Origin: Novosphingobium sp. PhB165
GTDB taxonomy: Bacteria > Pseudomonadota > Alphaproteobacteria > Sphingomonadales > Sphingomonadaceae
NCBI RefSeq assembly: GCF_004341845.1
Contig: NZ_SLVB01000003.1
Location: forward strand, 584,777-648,776
Direction of reading: 5' to 3'
DNA length: 64,000 nucleotides
The number at the start of each line of letters is the position of its first letter. The stretch's first letter is position 1. The notes below the pieces were generated by a model. The model saw only the letters and a list, made by a program, of their open reading frames with translations, ran no database searches and was not told the DNA's origin. Made by a program: the position numbers and the translations under genes. Below are positions 1 to 9,239 of the stretch, piece by piece.

Positions 1-219
1 TTTTCGAACATCGAAATTGGGCATGACGCAGAGATGCACGCACCGTGCCGCAATCTCTTTATCGCACGGCGCGGTAACCGCAGCCTTGGAGAAGAACGCG
101 GCTTGCCACGCAACGCCACTCCTCCGCGTCTCCGCGTGAACCCATTTTTCTTTTTCAGTGCCGGGTTCGATGAGCGGCGGAAATTGCCCAAAAGTTGGCT
201 GCCTCTCCCTCTCACACCC

Positions 220-296
220 CGCTCATCCTGAGCCTGTCGAAGGATGGAACCTCGCGCCCCGCCTCCGGGGGCTTCGACAAGCTCAGCCTGAGCGGG
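220..296. repeat. Palindromic intergenic repeat, family R1
   Basis: An imperfect inverted repeat runs from gctcatcctgagcctgtcga to its complement ending in gcttcgacaagctcagcctg. The same family occurs at 37048-37120, 37229-37301 and several times in 58529-58820. It resembles the REP-like repeats of sphingomonad genomes and lies in a gene-free stretch (1-650), which otherwise holds only the repeat at 405-540 and no convincing ORF. Confidence 0.75.
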
Positions 297-404
297 TTGG
301 GAGGTCAGTCAGTCAATTGGCAAGGTGATGATGGCTGTTTCGGCCCCGGCAGGATCGCGGAGCATGATGGCCGGATTAGAGAAGATGCGAGACTTCCTCC
401 TCCA

Positions 405-540
405 CGTCATCCTGAACTTGTTTCAGTATCCATCTCGCGACCGGTACTGCGCTTTGATCCGCAATGCGCGCTCGCCGCGCCCTTCCCCCGCCGTTCGGAA
501 CAGGCCGAGGAATGGATCCTGAAACAAGTTCAGGATGACG
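405..540. repeat. Long inverted repeat, family R5
   Basis: Arms of about 22 bases (405-426 and 519-540) are exact reverse complements, starting cgtcatcctgaacttgtttc and ending gaaacaagttcaggatgacg, and enclose about 90 bases. A single arm of the same family recurs at about 58871-58896. It is probably a non-coding palindromic repeat. Short ORFs across it are artefacts of the palindrome. Confidence 0.75.
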
Positions 541-650
541 ATTCGCGAGGAACCACCCTTCCTCCATTGTCATCCCAGCTTCCGCAATGACGGCGAGTCC
601 GGAACGTCCACTCCGACTCAAAACCGCGCGCGACACACCGTGCACAAACG

Positions 651-681
651 AAAGGCCGGAAGCGGTTGCCCGCTTCCGGCC
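651..681 (-). terminator. Rho-independent terminator after the amidohydrolase
   Basis: On the minus strand the 12-bp stem GGCCGGAAGCGG / CCGCTTCCGGCC with a 4-base loop is followed by TTTCGTTT. It sits about 30 bases beyond the stop codon of the amidohydrolase at 708-1976, as expected for its transcript end. Confidence 0.7.
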
Positions 682-707
682 CTCTCCTTGAGAACAAGCC
701 CGATAAA

Positions 708-1976
708 TCAGAACGGCAGCTTGTAGAACCGCACCGCGTTGTCCTGCAGAACCTTCTTCTTGGTGGCGAAGTCGTAACCGCCCAGCACGTCCTTGATGTG
801 CGCCTGCACGCCCGGATAGAGCGAGGTGGGGTGCGGGAAGTCGGTTTCGAACATCACGTTGCCCACGCCGATGGTTTCCAGCAGCAGCTTGGGTGCGATC
901 TTCTCGAACCAGAAGGTGCACATGAAGTGGTCGCGGAAGTAGTCCCAGGGCTGCTTCTTCAGCACGTTGCGCTTGCTGGGCAGCATTTCCTGGAACTGGT
1001 GTTCCAGCGCTTCCACCGCGAAAGGCACCCAGCCCATGCCGCTTTCGATCAGGCCGATCTTGAGGTTCGGGTGACGATCCAGACGGCCCGAGACCATCCA
1101 GTTGCCCAGCGTTGCCGCGTTGCCGATCGAGAACATCGTGGCGACCACCGACAGCGTCTGTTCGAACTGGAAACCTTCCCAGGTCAGCGTGTTCGGGTCG
1201 ATCGCGGCGTTGAGGTGGAAGTTGAGCGAGATGCCTTCGGCGTCGATCATCTCCAGGAACGGCGTCCAGTATTCATGGTTGAAGCTGGGCACGCCGACGC
1301 GCTCGGGCGTGTCGGGCAGCACGAAGCCGCGCAGGCCCATGTCGATGCAGCGGCGGGCTTCCTTCTCCATCTCCGCCTTGTTCCAGAACGGCAGGTGCGC
1401 CATCGGGAACAGACGTTCGCCCGATTCGCGCTGATAGTCGGCGTTGAAATCGTTGAACGTCTTCATGATGGTGACGGCCAGATCGTCATCGCCCAGCGTC
1501 ATCAGCATGCCCGCCTGGGTGACGCCGGAGTTCTGGAAGCAGATCTGCGCATAGACGCCCATGTCGTCCATCGCCTGAAGACGCGGGGCAATCTCGTGAC
1601 CGCCCGGATGCGCTTCTTCCAGCGTCGGGAAAGCGAGGCGGCCGAGCAGCTTGTTGTTGTCCTTGCGGATCACGTTGCCGCCCAGCGAACCGCAGTTGCG
1701 GTCCCCGATATACCACCGGTCGACGCCATCGGCATCGCGCTTCACGAAAGGCATCTTGCTCTTCAGGCCGATCGGCGCGCGGTCGGTGAACAGCGTCGGC
1801 GGTTCGCTGAGGTGGGTGTCGGTATCGACGATCTTGATGCCTTCCAGCGACGGGTCGAGCCCGCCCGACTGCGTGGCGTAGTCCACCTCGCGGATCACCC
1901 CGCCCCTGGTGTAGCCTTCGGAGGACCAGTACTTGCGTGCCGAGTCCTTCATTTCCTTGGTGTCTGCATCGGCCAT
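708..1976 (-). CDS. Amidohydrolase-family (amidohydrolase 2) metal-dependent hydrolase or decarboxylase
   Basis: A 422-residue TIM-barrel protein of the amidohydrolase 2 group, whose members hydrolyse or decarboxylate aromatic and cyclic carboxylates. The metal motif DTDTHLSEP lies near residue 50, a later His in the NFHLN segment, and a terminal metal Asp in FETDFPHPT near residue 380. The ATG at 1976 was chosen because GGGAGA lies 7 bases upstream; an in-frame TTG five codons earlier would put that ribosome site inside the gene. It is divergent from a P450 gene about 180 bp away, which suggests a shared catabolic role. The substrate cannot be read from the sequence. Family assignment is firm, specific function is not. 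Confidence 0.85.
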   Translation of the reverse strand: MADADTKEMKDSARKYWSSEGYTRGGVIREVDYATQSGGLDPSLEGIKIVDTDTHLSEPPTLFTDRAPIGLKSKMPFVKRDADGVDRWYIGDRNCGSLGGNVIRKDNNKLLGRLAFPTLEEAHPGGHEIAPRLQAMDDMGVYAQICFQNSGVTQAGMLMTLGDDDLAVTIMKTFNDFNADYQRESGERLFPMAHLPFWNKAEMEKEARRCIDMGLRGFVLPDTPERVGVPSFNHEYWTPFLEMIDAEGISLNFHLNAAIDPNTLTWEGFQFEQTLSVVATMFSIGNAATLGNWMVSGRLDRHPNLKIGLIESGMGWVPFAVEALEHQFQEMLPSKRNVLKKQPWDYFRDHFMCTFWFEKIAPKLLLETIGVGNVMFETDFPHPTSLYPGVQAHIKDVLGGYDFATKKKVLQDNAVRFYKLPF

Positions 1977-2158
1977 GGCCGTATCTCCCAAAAACGTATT
2001 GAGGACTCATGTCGCAACCCACGGGGCTGCAATCAATCGATGAGCCCAACGCCGAGACGATGAATGGCCTTGGTGCCGGTCCGGGACTGTACGGCTGCCT
2101 TGCCGCGCCTTGCCGCCGGAAGGATGCCCGGGCATCCATGACCTCGGGAGAGACCATC

Positions 2159-3436
2159 ATGCCACAAATGCAGACGCTCGACGATATCCGTGTCGAATTC
2201 GATGCCCCCGACAACGTGCCGAAGGACCGGATCGTCGATCTCGGCTTCGCGATGGGCACCCTGCCCAACGATCTTGTCGACCCTTACGAACCCTGCGGCT
2301 GGCTTTCCGGGCCGGAGATTCCGCGCCTGCTGTTCAACCCGCCCTCGATGCACGGCCTCGGCGCCATCAGCGGCAACCGGCGCGGCAACTGGGTGGTCAC
2401 GCATTACGAGGATATCGAGCGCGTCTATTCGGACAACGAGCACTTCTCGAACGCCGGAACCGCCGAATTCCAGCGCCTGATCGGGGAGACGTTCAAGTCC
2501 ATCCCGCTCGCCATCGACCCGCCGGACCACCAGAAGTACCGGCTCTACCTGATGCCCTACTTCAGCCCCGCGCGGATCACCCGCGAGCTGGAGCCGTCCA
2601 TCCGCAAGATCGTGACCGAGATGATCGATGCCGTCGCCGACAAGGGCGAAGTGGACATGGCGTGGGACTTCGCGCGGGTCTATCCGGTGCGCATCTTCAT
2701 GGGCCTGATGGGCTTCCCGGACGAGAAGTTCGACCAGTTCCTCGACTGGGAGTGGGACATCCTCCACTCCGGCAGCCTCGAAAAGATGCAAGCGGCGCTG
2801 CGCGGCGTGCTCGAATTCCTGCGCAGCTTCATCGCCGAGAAGGAAGCCAATCCGGATGAGCACCTCGTCTCGTCCATCGTCCATGGCCAGATCGAGGGCC
2901 GCGGGCTGACCGATGACGAGAAGATCGGCATGGTCTGGTTCCTCTGGCTCGGCGGGCTCGATACCGTGGCCGCCACGATCGCGCAGATGTTCCGCCGCAT
3001 GGCGCTCCAGCCCGAATTGCAGCAGCGCATCCGCGAGAATCCGGAAGTGATCAACTCTGCGGTCGAGGAATTCCTCCGCACCCAGCCGATCCTCTCCTCC
3101 GCGCGCTCGGCAACGAAGGACTTCGAGTGGCACGGCATTCAGGTGAAACAGGGGGATTCGTTCTCCTGCCTCAATCCCTCCGGCAACTTCGATCCCACGC
3201 GCTTCGAAAACCCGCGCGAGTTCGACCCCGAACGCAAGGCAAACCGCCACTTCACATTCGTCGGCGGCGTGCACATCTGCCTTGGCGCCCACCTTGCCCG
3301 GCGGGAACTGCGGCTGCTGCTGGAAGAATGGTTTGCACGCATACCCGAATTCCGGGTGAAGCCGGGCGCGGACACCACGGTATTCCCCGGCCTGCTCTCG
3401 ATCCGCAACCTGCCGATCGTGTGGGATGTAACGTAA
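2159..3436 (+). CDS. Cytochrome P450
   Basis: A soluble bacterial class I cytochrome P450 of 425 residues. Visible landmarks are the I-helix oxygen-binding region WLGGLDTVAAT (usual A/G-G-x-D-T), the K-helix E-x-x-R in EEFLRTQP, and the haem loop FVGGVHICLGAHLARRE with the Cys ligand. The ATG at 2159 has GGGAG eight bases upstream. An upstream in-frame start at 2009 would add 50 poorly ordered residues and is less likely. No ferredoxin or reductase gene is adjacent, so electron partners must be encoded elsewhere. The divergent amidohydrolase suggests oxidation of a terpenoid-, steroid- or aromatic-like compound, which is inference only. Confidence 0.92.
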   Translation: MPQMQTLDDIRVEFDAPDNVPKDRIVDLGFAMGTLPNDLVDPYEPCGWLSGPEIPRLLFNPPSMHGLGAISGNRRGNWVVTHYEDIERVYSDNEHFSNAGTAEFQRLIGETFKSIPLAIDPPDHQKYRLYLMPYFSPARITRELEPSIRKIVTEMIDAVADKGEVDMAWDFARVYPVRIFMGLMGFPDEKFDQFLDWEWDILHSGSLEKMQAALRGVLEFLRSFIAEKEANPDEHLVSSIVHGQIEGRGLTDDEKIGMVWFLWLGGLDTVAATIAQMFRRMALQPELQQRIRENPEVINSAVEEFLRTQPILSSARSATKDFEWHGIQVKQGDSFSCLNPSGNFDPTRFENPREFDPERKANRHFTFVGGVHICLGAHLARRELRLLLEEWFARIPEFRVKPGADTTVFPGLLSIRNLPIVWDVT

Positions 3437-4185
3437 AGAGAACGCGGAATTTCCGGGAGGCCTGCCTTCCGGATCCGCGATCTGTCTGGCGCGCGTTCAG
3501 CCGTTCGAGCGCGCGAAAGCCTGTCCTGCGGCCTGTTCCTGTCTCGGGAACGGGAAGAGCGGTTTACGCCTTCTGCCGCCTGACCTTAGATACCTTAGTG
3601 ATACCGGCGGCAGCACAACCGCGTCAGATCCACGCGGGCTGCGGCAAGTTGTTCCGGCTTAGAAGCCTCTAATAATTCGACCGCGAGTTGTAATACTCTA
3701 AAAAAAAGAGTTTCCTGAGTCCTGCTGGTGAAACCGACTTCATAATTGTCCATGTAATCTAACAAAGATACACACTCCTGCATATCGTTTGCAGCTGTCT
3801 CCCATGGGCAGTGATAAGTATCGAATATCATCTCGCAGCGACCCCTCGCGCTTAATATTTGTCCAACCAATCCGCTTCGTTCGGCGCGCCCCTAACATTC
3901 TTATTTCATTATTCAAATTACAAAACGTTCAGCGATTGATATCATTTAGGTATCGGCATACAACCCTATAGGTATTAGATTGGTCCGTGGCGCCAGGGTC
4001 GAAAAATGCGATAAAAAACGGACGGCGACGGGCCTCGCGCCGACAGATAATTTCTGAGCGTACTTATTATTTAGGCAAATTAGTAATTTGCGACAGATGC
4101 GAGGCAATCGCAGTAAGAAAAGTTTGAAGATTTTATTTCCCGCGCACTGCCCGGGGGGGGCGTCAACAGCCCCCGCAATCGCCAT
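3437..4185. other. AT-richer intergenic patch
   Basis: About 750 bases separate the P450 from the efflux cassette. From about 3660 to 4140 the sequence is clearly AT-richer than the flanking genes, with runs such as aaaaaaagag and ttcattattcaaatta. One doubtful small ORF lies at 3595-3831. No transposase, tRNA or clear terminator was seen. It may be a degraded insertion or a promoter-rich region. Confidence 0.6.
3595..3831 (-). CDS. Possible small hypothetical protein
   Basis: A 78-residue ORF starting at an ATG with AGGGG ten bases upstream. The product is mainly helical and acidic in the middle (segment LLDYMDNYEVGFTSRTQETL, then LQLAVELLEASKP). No family is recognised. Its amino-acid composition looks natural, unlike most spurious frames in this GC-rich DNA, and it lies in an AT-richer patch, which would fit an acquired gene. 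Evidence is thin and the region could equally be non-coding. Confidence 0.3.
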   Translation of the reverse strand: MIFDTYHCPWETAANDMQECVSLLDYMDNYEVGFTSRTQETLFFRVLQLAVELLEASKPEQLAAARVDLTRLCCRRYH

Positions 4186-5352
4186 TCACGCCATCGCGCT
4201 GATGGTCGAGCGGAAGCGGGCCAGCGCGATCGCGAAGAACGCCGCGCCAATGCCGATGGTGGCCGCGAACTGCGGCCAGACCACGTCGAACCCCGCGCCC
4301 CGGAACAGGATAGCCTGCCCCAGTTCGACGAAATGCGTAGTCGGCGCGAGCAGCATCACGTTCTGCACCAGCTCCGGCATCGATTCGCGCGGCGTACTCC
4401 CGCCCGACAGCATCTGGAGCGGCAGCAGCACCAGGATCATCAACATGCCGAACTGCGGCATGTTGCGCGCGATGGTGGCGAGGAAAATGCCCATCGAGGT
4501 GGTCGAGAACAGCACCAGCCCGGCGCCTGCGAAGAACAGCGGCAGCGACCCCGCGATCGGCACCTGCATCAGCGCCCGCACCACCAGATTCACCGACAGC
4601 GCCGAGGCCAGCAGCACCACCAGCGCCATCGACCAGACTTTCGACATCATGATCTCGAACGGCGTCACCGGCATGACCAGCAAGTGCTCGATAGTGCCAT
4701 GCTCGCGCTCGCGGATCAGGGCGGCGCCGGTGAGGATGATCGAAAGCATGGCGATCTGGTTGATGATCTGCGCCAGCGCGCCGAACCACGTGCGGTTGAG
4801 CGTGGGATTGAACCGCGCACGGATCGCCAGGTCCACTTGCGGCGCGGCGTTGGCGCGGTAGCGGTTGACGAACTCGGTCACTTCGCCGGACACGATCTGC
4901 TGGATATGCCCGGTGCCGGTAAAGGCCTGGCTCATGCGCGTGGCATCGGTCAGCAACTGGATCTCGGCACCGCCTTCGTTCGAGCCGCGCCCGGCCAGCA
5001 CGTCGCGCTGGAATCCGTGGGGAATGTGCAGGACGAACGTGAAGTCGCCCGCGTCCATGCCGGGATCGACCTGATCGGGCGTAATCATCCGGGGCACCAC
5101 GAACTGCGGCGGATAGAAGGCCGAGATGATGCGCTGCGAAAGCGGGGTATCGTCTTCATCGACAATGGCGATGGCCGCGTTGTGCAGCGTCTCCGGCGTC
5201 GAATTGGCGGAGGTATAGACCGAGACGGTGAACGTGAAGACGATCAGCACCAGCATGATCGGATCGCGCCACAGGCTCCACAGCTCCTTCACGCCGAGCC
5301 GGTAGATGTTGGATATCTTGGCGAAAACGCGGCCGAACGAAGAAGCGGACAT
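4186..5352 (-). CDS. yhhJ: ABC-2 type transporter permease, YhhJ-like
   Basis: A 388-residue inner-membrane permease of the ABC-2 family. It has one N-terminal membrane segment (about residues 30-50), a large extracytoplasmic domain (about 55-195), and five or six membrane segments in the C-terminal half containing the ABC-2 signature region IREREHGTIEHLLVMPVTPF. It starts one base after the stop of the upstream ATPase-permease gene and is last in a four-gene operon. In the homologous E. coli yhiI-rbbA-yhhJ arrangement the equivalent protein pairs with the ATPase fusion. Probable role: half of an exporter pore for drugs or lipophilic compounds. Confidence 0.88.
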   Translation of the reverse strand: MSASSFGRVFAKISNIYRLGVKELWSLWRDPIMLVLIVFTFTVSVYTSANSTPETLHNAAIAIVDEDDTPLSQRIISAFYPPQFVVPRMITPDQVDPGMDAGDFTFVLHIPHGFQRDVLAGRGSNEGGAEIQLLTDATRMSQAFTGTGHIQQIVSGEVTEFVNRYRANAAPQVDLAIRARFNPTLNRTWFGALAQIINQIAMLSIILTGAALIREREHGTIEHLLVMPVTPFEIMMSKVWSMALVVLLASALSVNLVVRALMQVPIAGSLPLFFAGAGLVLFSTTSMGIFLATIARNMPQFGMLMILVLLPLQMLSGGSTPRESMPELVQNVMLLAPTTHFVELGQAILFRGAGFDVVWPQFAATIGIGAAFFAIALARFRSTISAMA

Positions 5353-5353
5353 G

Positions 5354-8125
5354 TCAGGTCTCCTGTTTCTTCAGGAGCAGGATGGCCACCCCGACGATCA
5401 CAGGGGCGGAGATCGCCAGCGGCAGGAACGCGCCCATGAGGTCCGAAAAGCCCAGCGCCTTGGAAAAGACGCCGCGGCTGATCGTGAACATGTGGCTGGC
5501 GGGGTAGATCTCTCCCATGAACCGCGCCCCGCCTTCCAGCGAGGAGACCGGATCGGTCATGCCGCCGAACGTGGTCGCGGGGATCATCGTGCCGATCATC
5601 GCCAGGAACATCGCCGCGATCTGGCTGCGCGTCAGGGCCGAGGCGAGCAGGCCCATCCCGGTCGCCGAAATGCAGTAGATCGTCGCCGCCAGCAGCAGCG
5701 TGAGGAAGCTGCCCTTCACCGGCACGTCGAAGATGAAGATCGCCATCAGCACCATCAGCAGGAAATTGATGAGCGCCAGCGCCACATAGGGCGCCTGCTT
5801 GCCCAGCATGAACTCGCTCCGGGTAACCGGGGTGACGTAGAGGTTGATAATCGAGCCGATCTCCTTCTCGCGCACCACCGCCAGCGCGGTGAGCATCGCC
5901 GGGAGCATCAGCAGCAGCAGCGGGATCACGATCGGCACCATCGCCGGCAGACTCTGCACGTCCGGATTGTAGCGGAAGCGGTTCTCTATGGAGAAGATCC
6001 CGGAGGTCGATCCCAGCCGCTGGCGCGCCTGCTCGGTCAGCCAGTGCTGGTGCAGGCCCTGGATATAGCCCTGCACCGTCTCCGCGCGCTGGGGATTGGC
6101 GCCATCGAACCACGCACCGATGGAGACCGGCCGCCCGGCACCCACATCGCGCGCGAAGCCCGGTGGAATCTCGATCGCCAGCGCCAGTTCGCCGGTCTGG
6201 AGCCGCCGGTCGAGATCGTCGTAATCGCGGATCGGCGCATGCTCCTTGAAGTAATCCGAACCGGAGATATCGAGCGCGTAGTTCTGGCTGAGCGTGGTGC
6301 CGTCCCGGTCGAGCACGGCATAGGACAGTTCGTTGATGTCGGTGGTCATGCCGAAACCGATCACCAGCATCAGGATCAGTGAACCGGCCAGTGCCAGCGT
6401 GGCGCGCACCGGATCGCGCTGCAATTCCAGCGTCTCGCGCCAGGCATAAGTAAGGCAGCGCTGGAGGCTGAAGCTGCCGCCCACGTCGGGATGCTCGTCG
6501 GGCGGCGGGGCCGACAGCGCGGGGCCGGTGCCGTCGGCGGGCCGGGTGTCGCCGCCCGCTTCCACCAGATAGCCGATGAAGGCCTCTTCCAGATCCTTTG
6601 CGCCGCGCTTCTCGATCAGGCGGGCGGGCGTGTCGCTGTCCAGCACTTTGCCCGCGTGCATCATCGACATCCGGTCGCACCGCATGGCTTCGTTCATGAA
6701 GTGGGTGGAGATGAAGATCGTCACTTTGTCGCGCCGCGACAGCGCCACCAGCAGGCGCCAGAAGGAATCGCGCGCCACCGGATCGACACCCGAAGTCGGC
6801 TCGTCGAGGATCAGCAAGTCCGGCCGGTGCACCATGGCCACCGCAAGGCTCAGCCGCTGCCGCATGCCGAGCGGCAGGCTGTCCGGCAGTTCGTCGATCT
6901 CGTGAGCCAGATCGAAACGCTCGACCATTTCGGTGACGCGCGCGGGGATCTCCTCACGCGGGACATGGAACAGCCGCGCGTGGAGTTCGAGGTTCTGCCG
7001 CACCGTCAGCTCGCCATAGAGCGAGAAAGCCTGACTCATGTAGCCGACCCGCCGCCGGGTGGTGATATCGCTGGAATCGACCTTGTTGCCGAACAGCCAT
7101 GCCTCACCCTCGGTGGCGGCAAGCAGGCCGGTCAGCATCTTCATCGTCGTCGACTTGCCGCAGCCGTTGGAGCCCAGGAAGCCGAAGATCTCGCCCCGCC
7201 TGATCCGGAAGCTGACGTGATCGACGGCCGTGAAATCGCCGAAGCGCATGGTCAGGCCCTGCGCCTCGATGGCGACATCGTCCTCGTCGGCCTCCAGCGG
7301 CGGGATCACCACCGGCTCGTGCCCGCGCTTCTTCTCCTCGGGCAGCAGCGCGATGAAGGCTTCCTCCAGCGACGCGGTGCCGGTGCGCTGGAAAATCTCC
7401 TGCGGCGTGCCGGTGTCGAGCACATTGCCGTCGTCCATCGCCACCAGCCAGTCGAAGCGCTGCGCCTCGTCCATGTAGGCGGTGGCGACGATCACGCTCA
7501 TCTGCCCCTGTGTCTTGCGGATATCGGCGATGAGATCCCAGAACTGCGCGCGGGCGAGCGGGTCGACGCCGGTGGTCGGCTCGTCGAGGATCAAGAGGTC
7601 GGGATCGTGGATCAGCGCACAGCACAGGCCCAGCTTCTGCTTCATCCCGCCCGAAAGCTTGCCCGCCGGGCGCGCGAGAAAGGGATCGAGCCCGGTCGCC
7701 CGCGTCAGTTCGTCGATCCGGCGGCGGCGCTCTGCGGTGTCGTGGCCGAACAGGCGGCCGAAGAACTGGAGATTTTCCTCCACCGACAGCGTGGGATAGA
7801 GGTTCTTGCCCAGCCCTTGCGGCATGTAGGCAATGCGCGGGCAGACCGCGAGGCGGTGCTTGCGATCGCGCATGTCGCCGCCGAGTACGCGGACCTCGCC
7901 CTCCTGCACCGCACGCGCGCCGGACACCAGTGAGAGCAGGCTGGACTTGCCGACCCCATCCGGGCCGATCAGGCCGATCATCAGCCCGGTGGGGATGTCG
8001 AGCGTGATCCCGCGCAGCGCCTCGGTCTTGCCATAGTGCAGCCTGACGTCGGATACGCGGACCACGGGTTCGCCCGGCGCAGCGGCTGCCGGGCTTCCGG
8101 GGGGACCGGCGAGTGACGGGGACAA
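5354..8125 (-). CDS. rbbA: RbbA-like ABC transporter: two ATPase domains fused to an ABC-2 permease
   Basis: A 923-residue fusion. The first ATPase domain (about residues 20-250) has Walker [10 protein letters not shown], signature LSGGMKQ and Walker B LLILDEP. The second (about 290-515) has Walker [10 protein letters not shown] and [13 protein letters not shown], but its signature is degenerate ([10 protein letters not shown] instead of LSGGQ). The rest is an ABC-2 permease with an extracytoplasmic loop. E. coli RbbA was described as a ribosome-associated ATPase, but the operon here points to export. No ATG precedes the Walker A motif. I chose TTG at 8125, five bases after GGGGGAGG; GTG at 8131 or 8182 (overlapping the adaptor gene) are alternatives. 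Confidence 0.88.
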   Translation of the reverse strand: MSPSLAGPPGSPAAAAPGEPVVRVSDVRLHYGKTEALRGITLDIPTGLMIGLIGPDGVGKSSLLSLVSGARAVQEGEVRVLGGDMRDRKHRLAVCPRIAYMPQGLGKNLYPTLSVEENLQFFGRLFGHDTAERRRRIDELTRATGLDPFLARPAGKLSGGMKQKLGLCCALIHDPDLLILDEPTTGVDPLARAQFWDLIADIRKTQGQMSVIVATAYMDEAQRFDWLVAMDDGNVLDTGTPQEIFQRTGTASLEEAFIALLPEEKKRGHEPVVIPPLEADEDDVAIEAQGLTMRFGDFTAVDHVSFRIRRGEIFGFLGSNGCGKSTTMKMLTGLLAATEGEAWLFGNKVDSSDITTRRRVGYMSQAFSLYGELTVRQNLELHARLFHVPREEIPARVTEMVERFDLAHEIDELPDSLPLGMRQRLSLAVAMVHRPDLLILDEPTSGVDPVARDSFWRLLVALSRRDKVTIFISTHFMNEAMRCDRMSMMHAGKVLDSDTPARLIEKRGAKDLEEAFIGYLVEAGGDTRPADGTGPALSAPPPDEHPDVGGSFSLQRCLTYAWRETLELQRDPVRATLALAGSLILMLVIGFGMTTDINELSYAVLDRDGTTLSQNYALDISGSDYFKEHAPIRDYDDLDRRLQTGELALAIEIPPGFARDVGAGRPVSIGAWFDGANPQRAETVQGYIQGLHQHWLTEQARQRLGSTSGIFSIENRFRYNPDVQSLPAMVPIVIPLLLLMLPAMLTALAVVREKEIGSIINLYVTPVTRSEFMLGKQAPYVALALINFLLMVLMAIFIFDVPVKGSFLTLLLAATIYCISATGMGLLASALTRSQIAAMFLAMIGTMIPATTFGGMTDPVSSLEGGARFMGEIYPASHMFTISRGVFSKALGFSDLMGAFLPLAISAPVIVGVAILLLKKQET

Positions 8126-8141
8126 GGTCACCTCCCCCGGC

Positions 8142-9239
8142 TCACTGCCCCGCTTTCGTTTCCGGCTTCGCCAGTGCCCCACTCAACCGGAGCGAGGCAG
8201 GCCATTCCGCCTTCGAATCGATCTTCACATAGGCCATGCCGGGAAGGCCGGTCTTCACCAGGCTCATGTAGCGGCGCAGCAGCGCGGGCGCGATCCGGGC
8301 GCGGACCCGGAACATCATCTTCTCGCGCTCGTTCGCAGTCTCCACGGTCTTGGGCGTGAACTGCGCGACATCGGCCACGAAGCTGATCGTCGCGGGAATC
8401 GGCGTGTTCGGCAGAGCATCGAGCACGATGCGCGCCTCGCTGCCGATGGCCAGCCGACCGGCGGCGGTGGCGGGCAGGAAGAAGGTCATCGTCACATCGC
8501 TGAGGTCGACAAGGCTGACCACGCGGGCACCGGCGCCCACGACTTCGCCGGGCTGGGCCAGCCGGAACTGTACGCGCCCGTCGCGCGGGGAGCGCAGCGT
8601 GGCGTCGTTGATATCGGCCTCGATGCGCTGGATCGTCGCCCGCGTGGCCTCCACCCGCGAGCCGGAGCCGATCACCTGATTGCGCGCATTGGTGATCGCC
8701 ACTTGCGCCGAGGCCACTTGCGCGCGCGCCGCCTCCACGGCGGCGGAAGCGCCCTCCACTTGCGCGGCGTCGTCGTCGCGCTCCTGCACCGAAGTCGCGC
8801 CCTCGCGCGCCAATGTGCCCGAGCGGGTGAGCCGCTTGCGCGAGGCGTTCAGCTCGGCCAGCCGCTGGCGCACAACGGCGTCGGCCGCCGCTTTCTCCGC
8901 CTCACGCTGAGCGACCTGGGTCTGTGTCACCAGCACCGTGTTCTGCGCTTCGGCCAGTTGCGCCTCGGCTTCCGCCTTCTGCGCGGCCAGCACGTCCACA
9001 TCCATATGCGCGACAATATCGCCCGCCTTCAGCATCTGCCCTTCGTCGACCACGATGTCGCGAATGCGGCCGGGCGACTTGGAGGCGATGTCGATCTCGG
9101 TCGCCTCAAGCCGGCCGTTGCCGCCGACGATGCCCTCCGGAAGGCCCGAGGGCGTCAGCAACTTCCACAAGCCGAAAGCCACGGCGATCAGCGCCGCGAC
9201 GATCAGCCCCCTGACAAGCCAGGTCTTGTTCATCGTCAC
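8142..9239 (-). CDS. HlyD-family membrane fusion (adaptor) protein
   Basis: A 365-residue periplasmic adaptor linking the inner-membrane ABC exporter to the outer-membrane factor. It has one N-terminal membrane anchor (about residues 9-27), a biotinyl-lipoyl half-motif ([20 protein letters not shown]), a long Ala/Gln/Glu-rich coiled coil (about 85-205), the second lipoyl half and a beta-barrel domain. Similar to YhiI. The ATG overlaps the stop of the upstream outer-membrane factor (ATGA), implying translational coupling. Confidence 0.9.
   Translation of the reverse strand: MTMNKTWLVRGLIVAALIAVAFGLWKLLTPSGLPEGIVGGNGRLEATEIDIASKSPGRIRDIVVDEGQMLKAGDIVAHMDVDVLAAQKAEAEAQLAEAQNTVLVTQTQVAQREAEKAAADAVVRQRLAELNASRKRLTRSGTLAREGATSVQERDDDAAQVEGASAAVEAARAQVASAQVAITNARNQVIGSGSRVEATRATIQRIEADINDATLRSPRDGRVQFRLAQPGEVVGAGARVVSLVDLSDVTMTFFLPATAAGRLAIGSEARIVLDALPNTPIPATISFVADVAQFTPKTVETANEREKMMFRVRARIAPALLRRYMSLVKTGLPGMAYVKIDSKAEWPASLRLSGALAKPETKAGQ

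Noticed and set aside
376..921. Long minus-strand frame overlapping the amidohydrolase end and the R5 repeat
   Set aside because: It runs antisense through a palindromic repeat and over the confident amidohydrolase gene in another frame; the product is low-complexity Arg/Ala-rich.
666..2063. 465-codon plus-strand frame opposite the amidohydrolase
   Set aside because: It is the mirror frame typical of GC-rich genes, His/Arg/Val-rich with no family pattern. The amidohydrolase on the other strand has clear motifs.
3946..4185. 79-codon minus-strand frame between the AT-rich patch and yhhJ
   Set aside because: No ribosome site, composition not protein-like at the N-terminus, and it ends at the yhhJ stop region; treated as chance.
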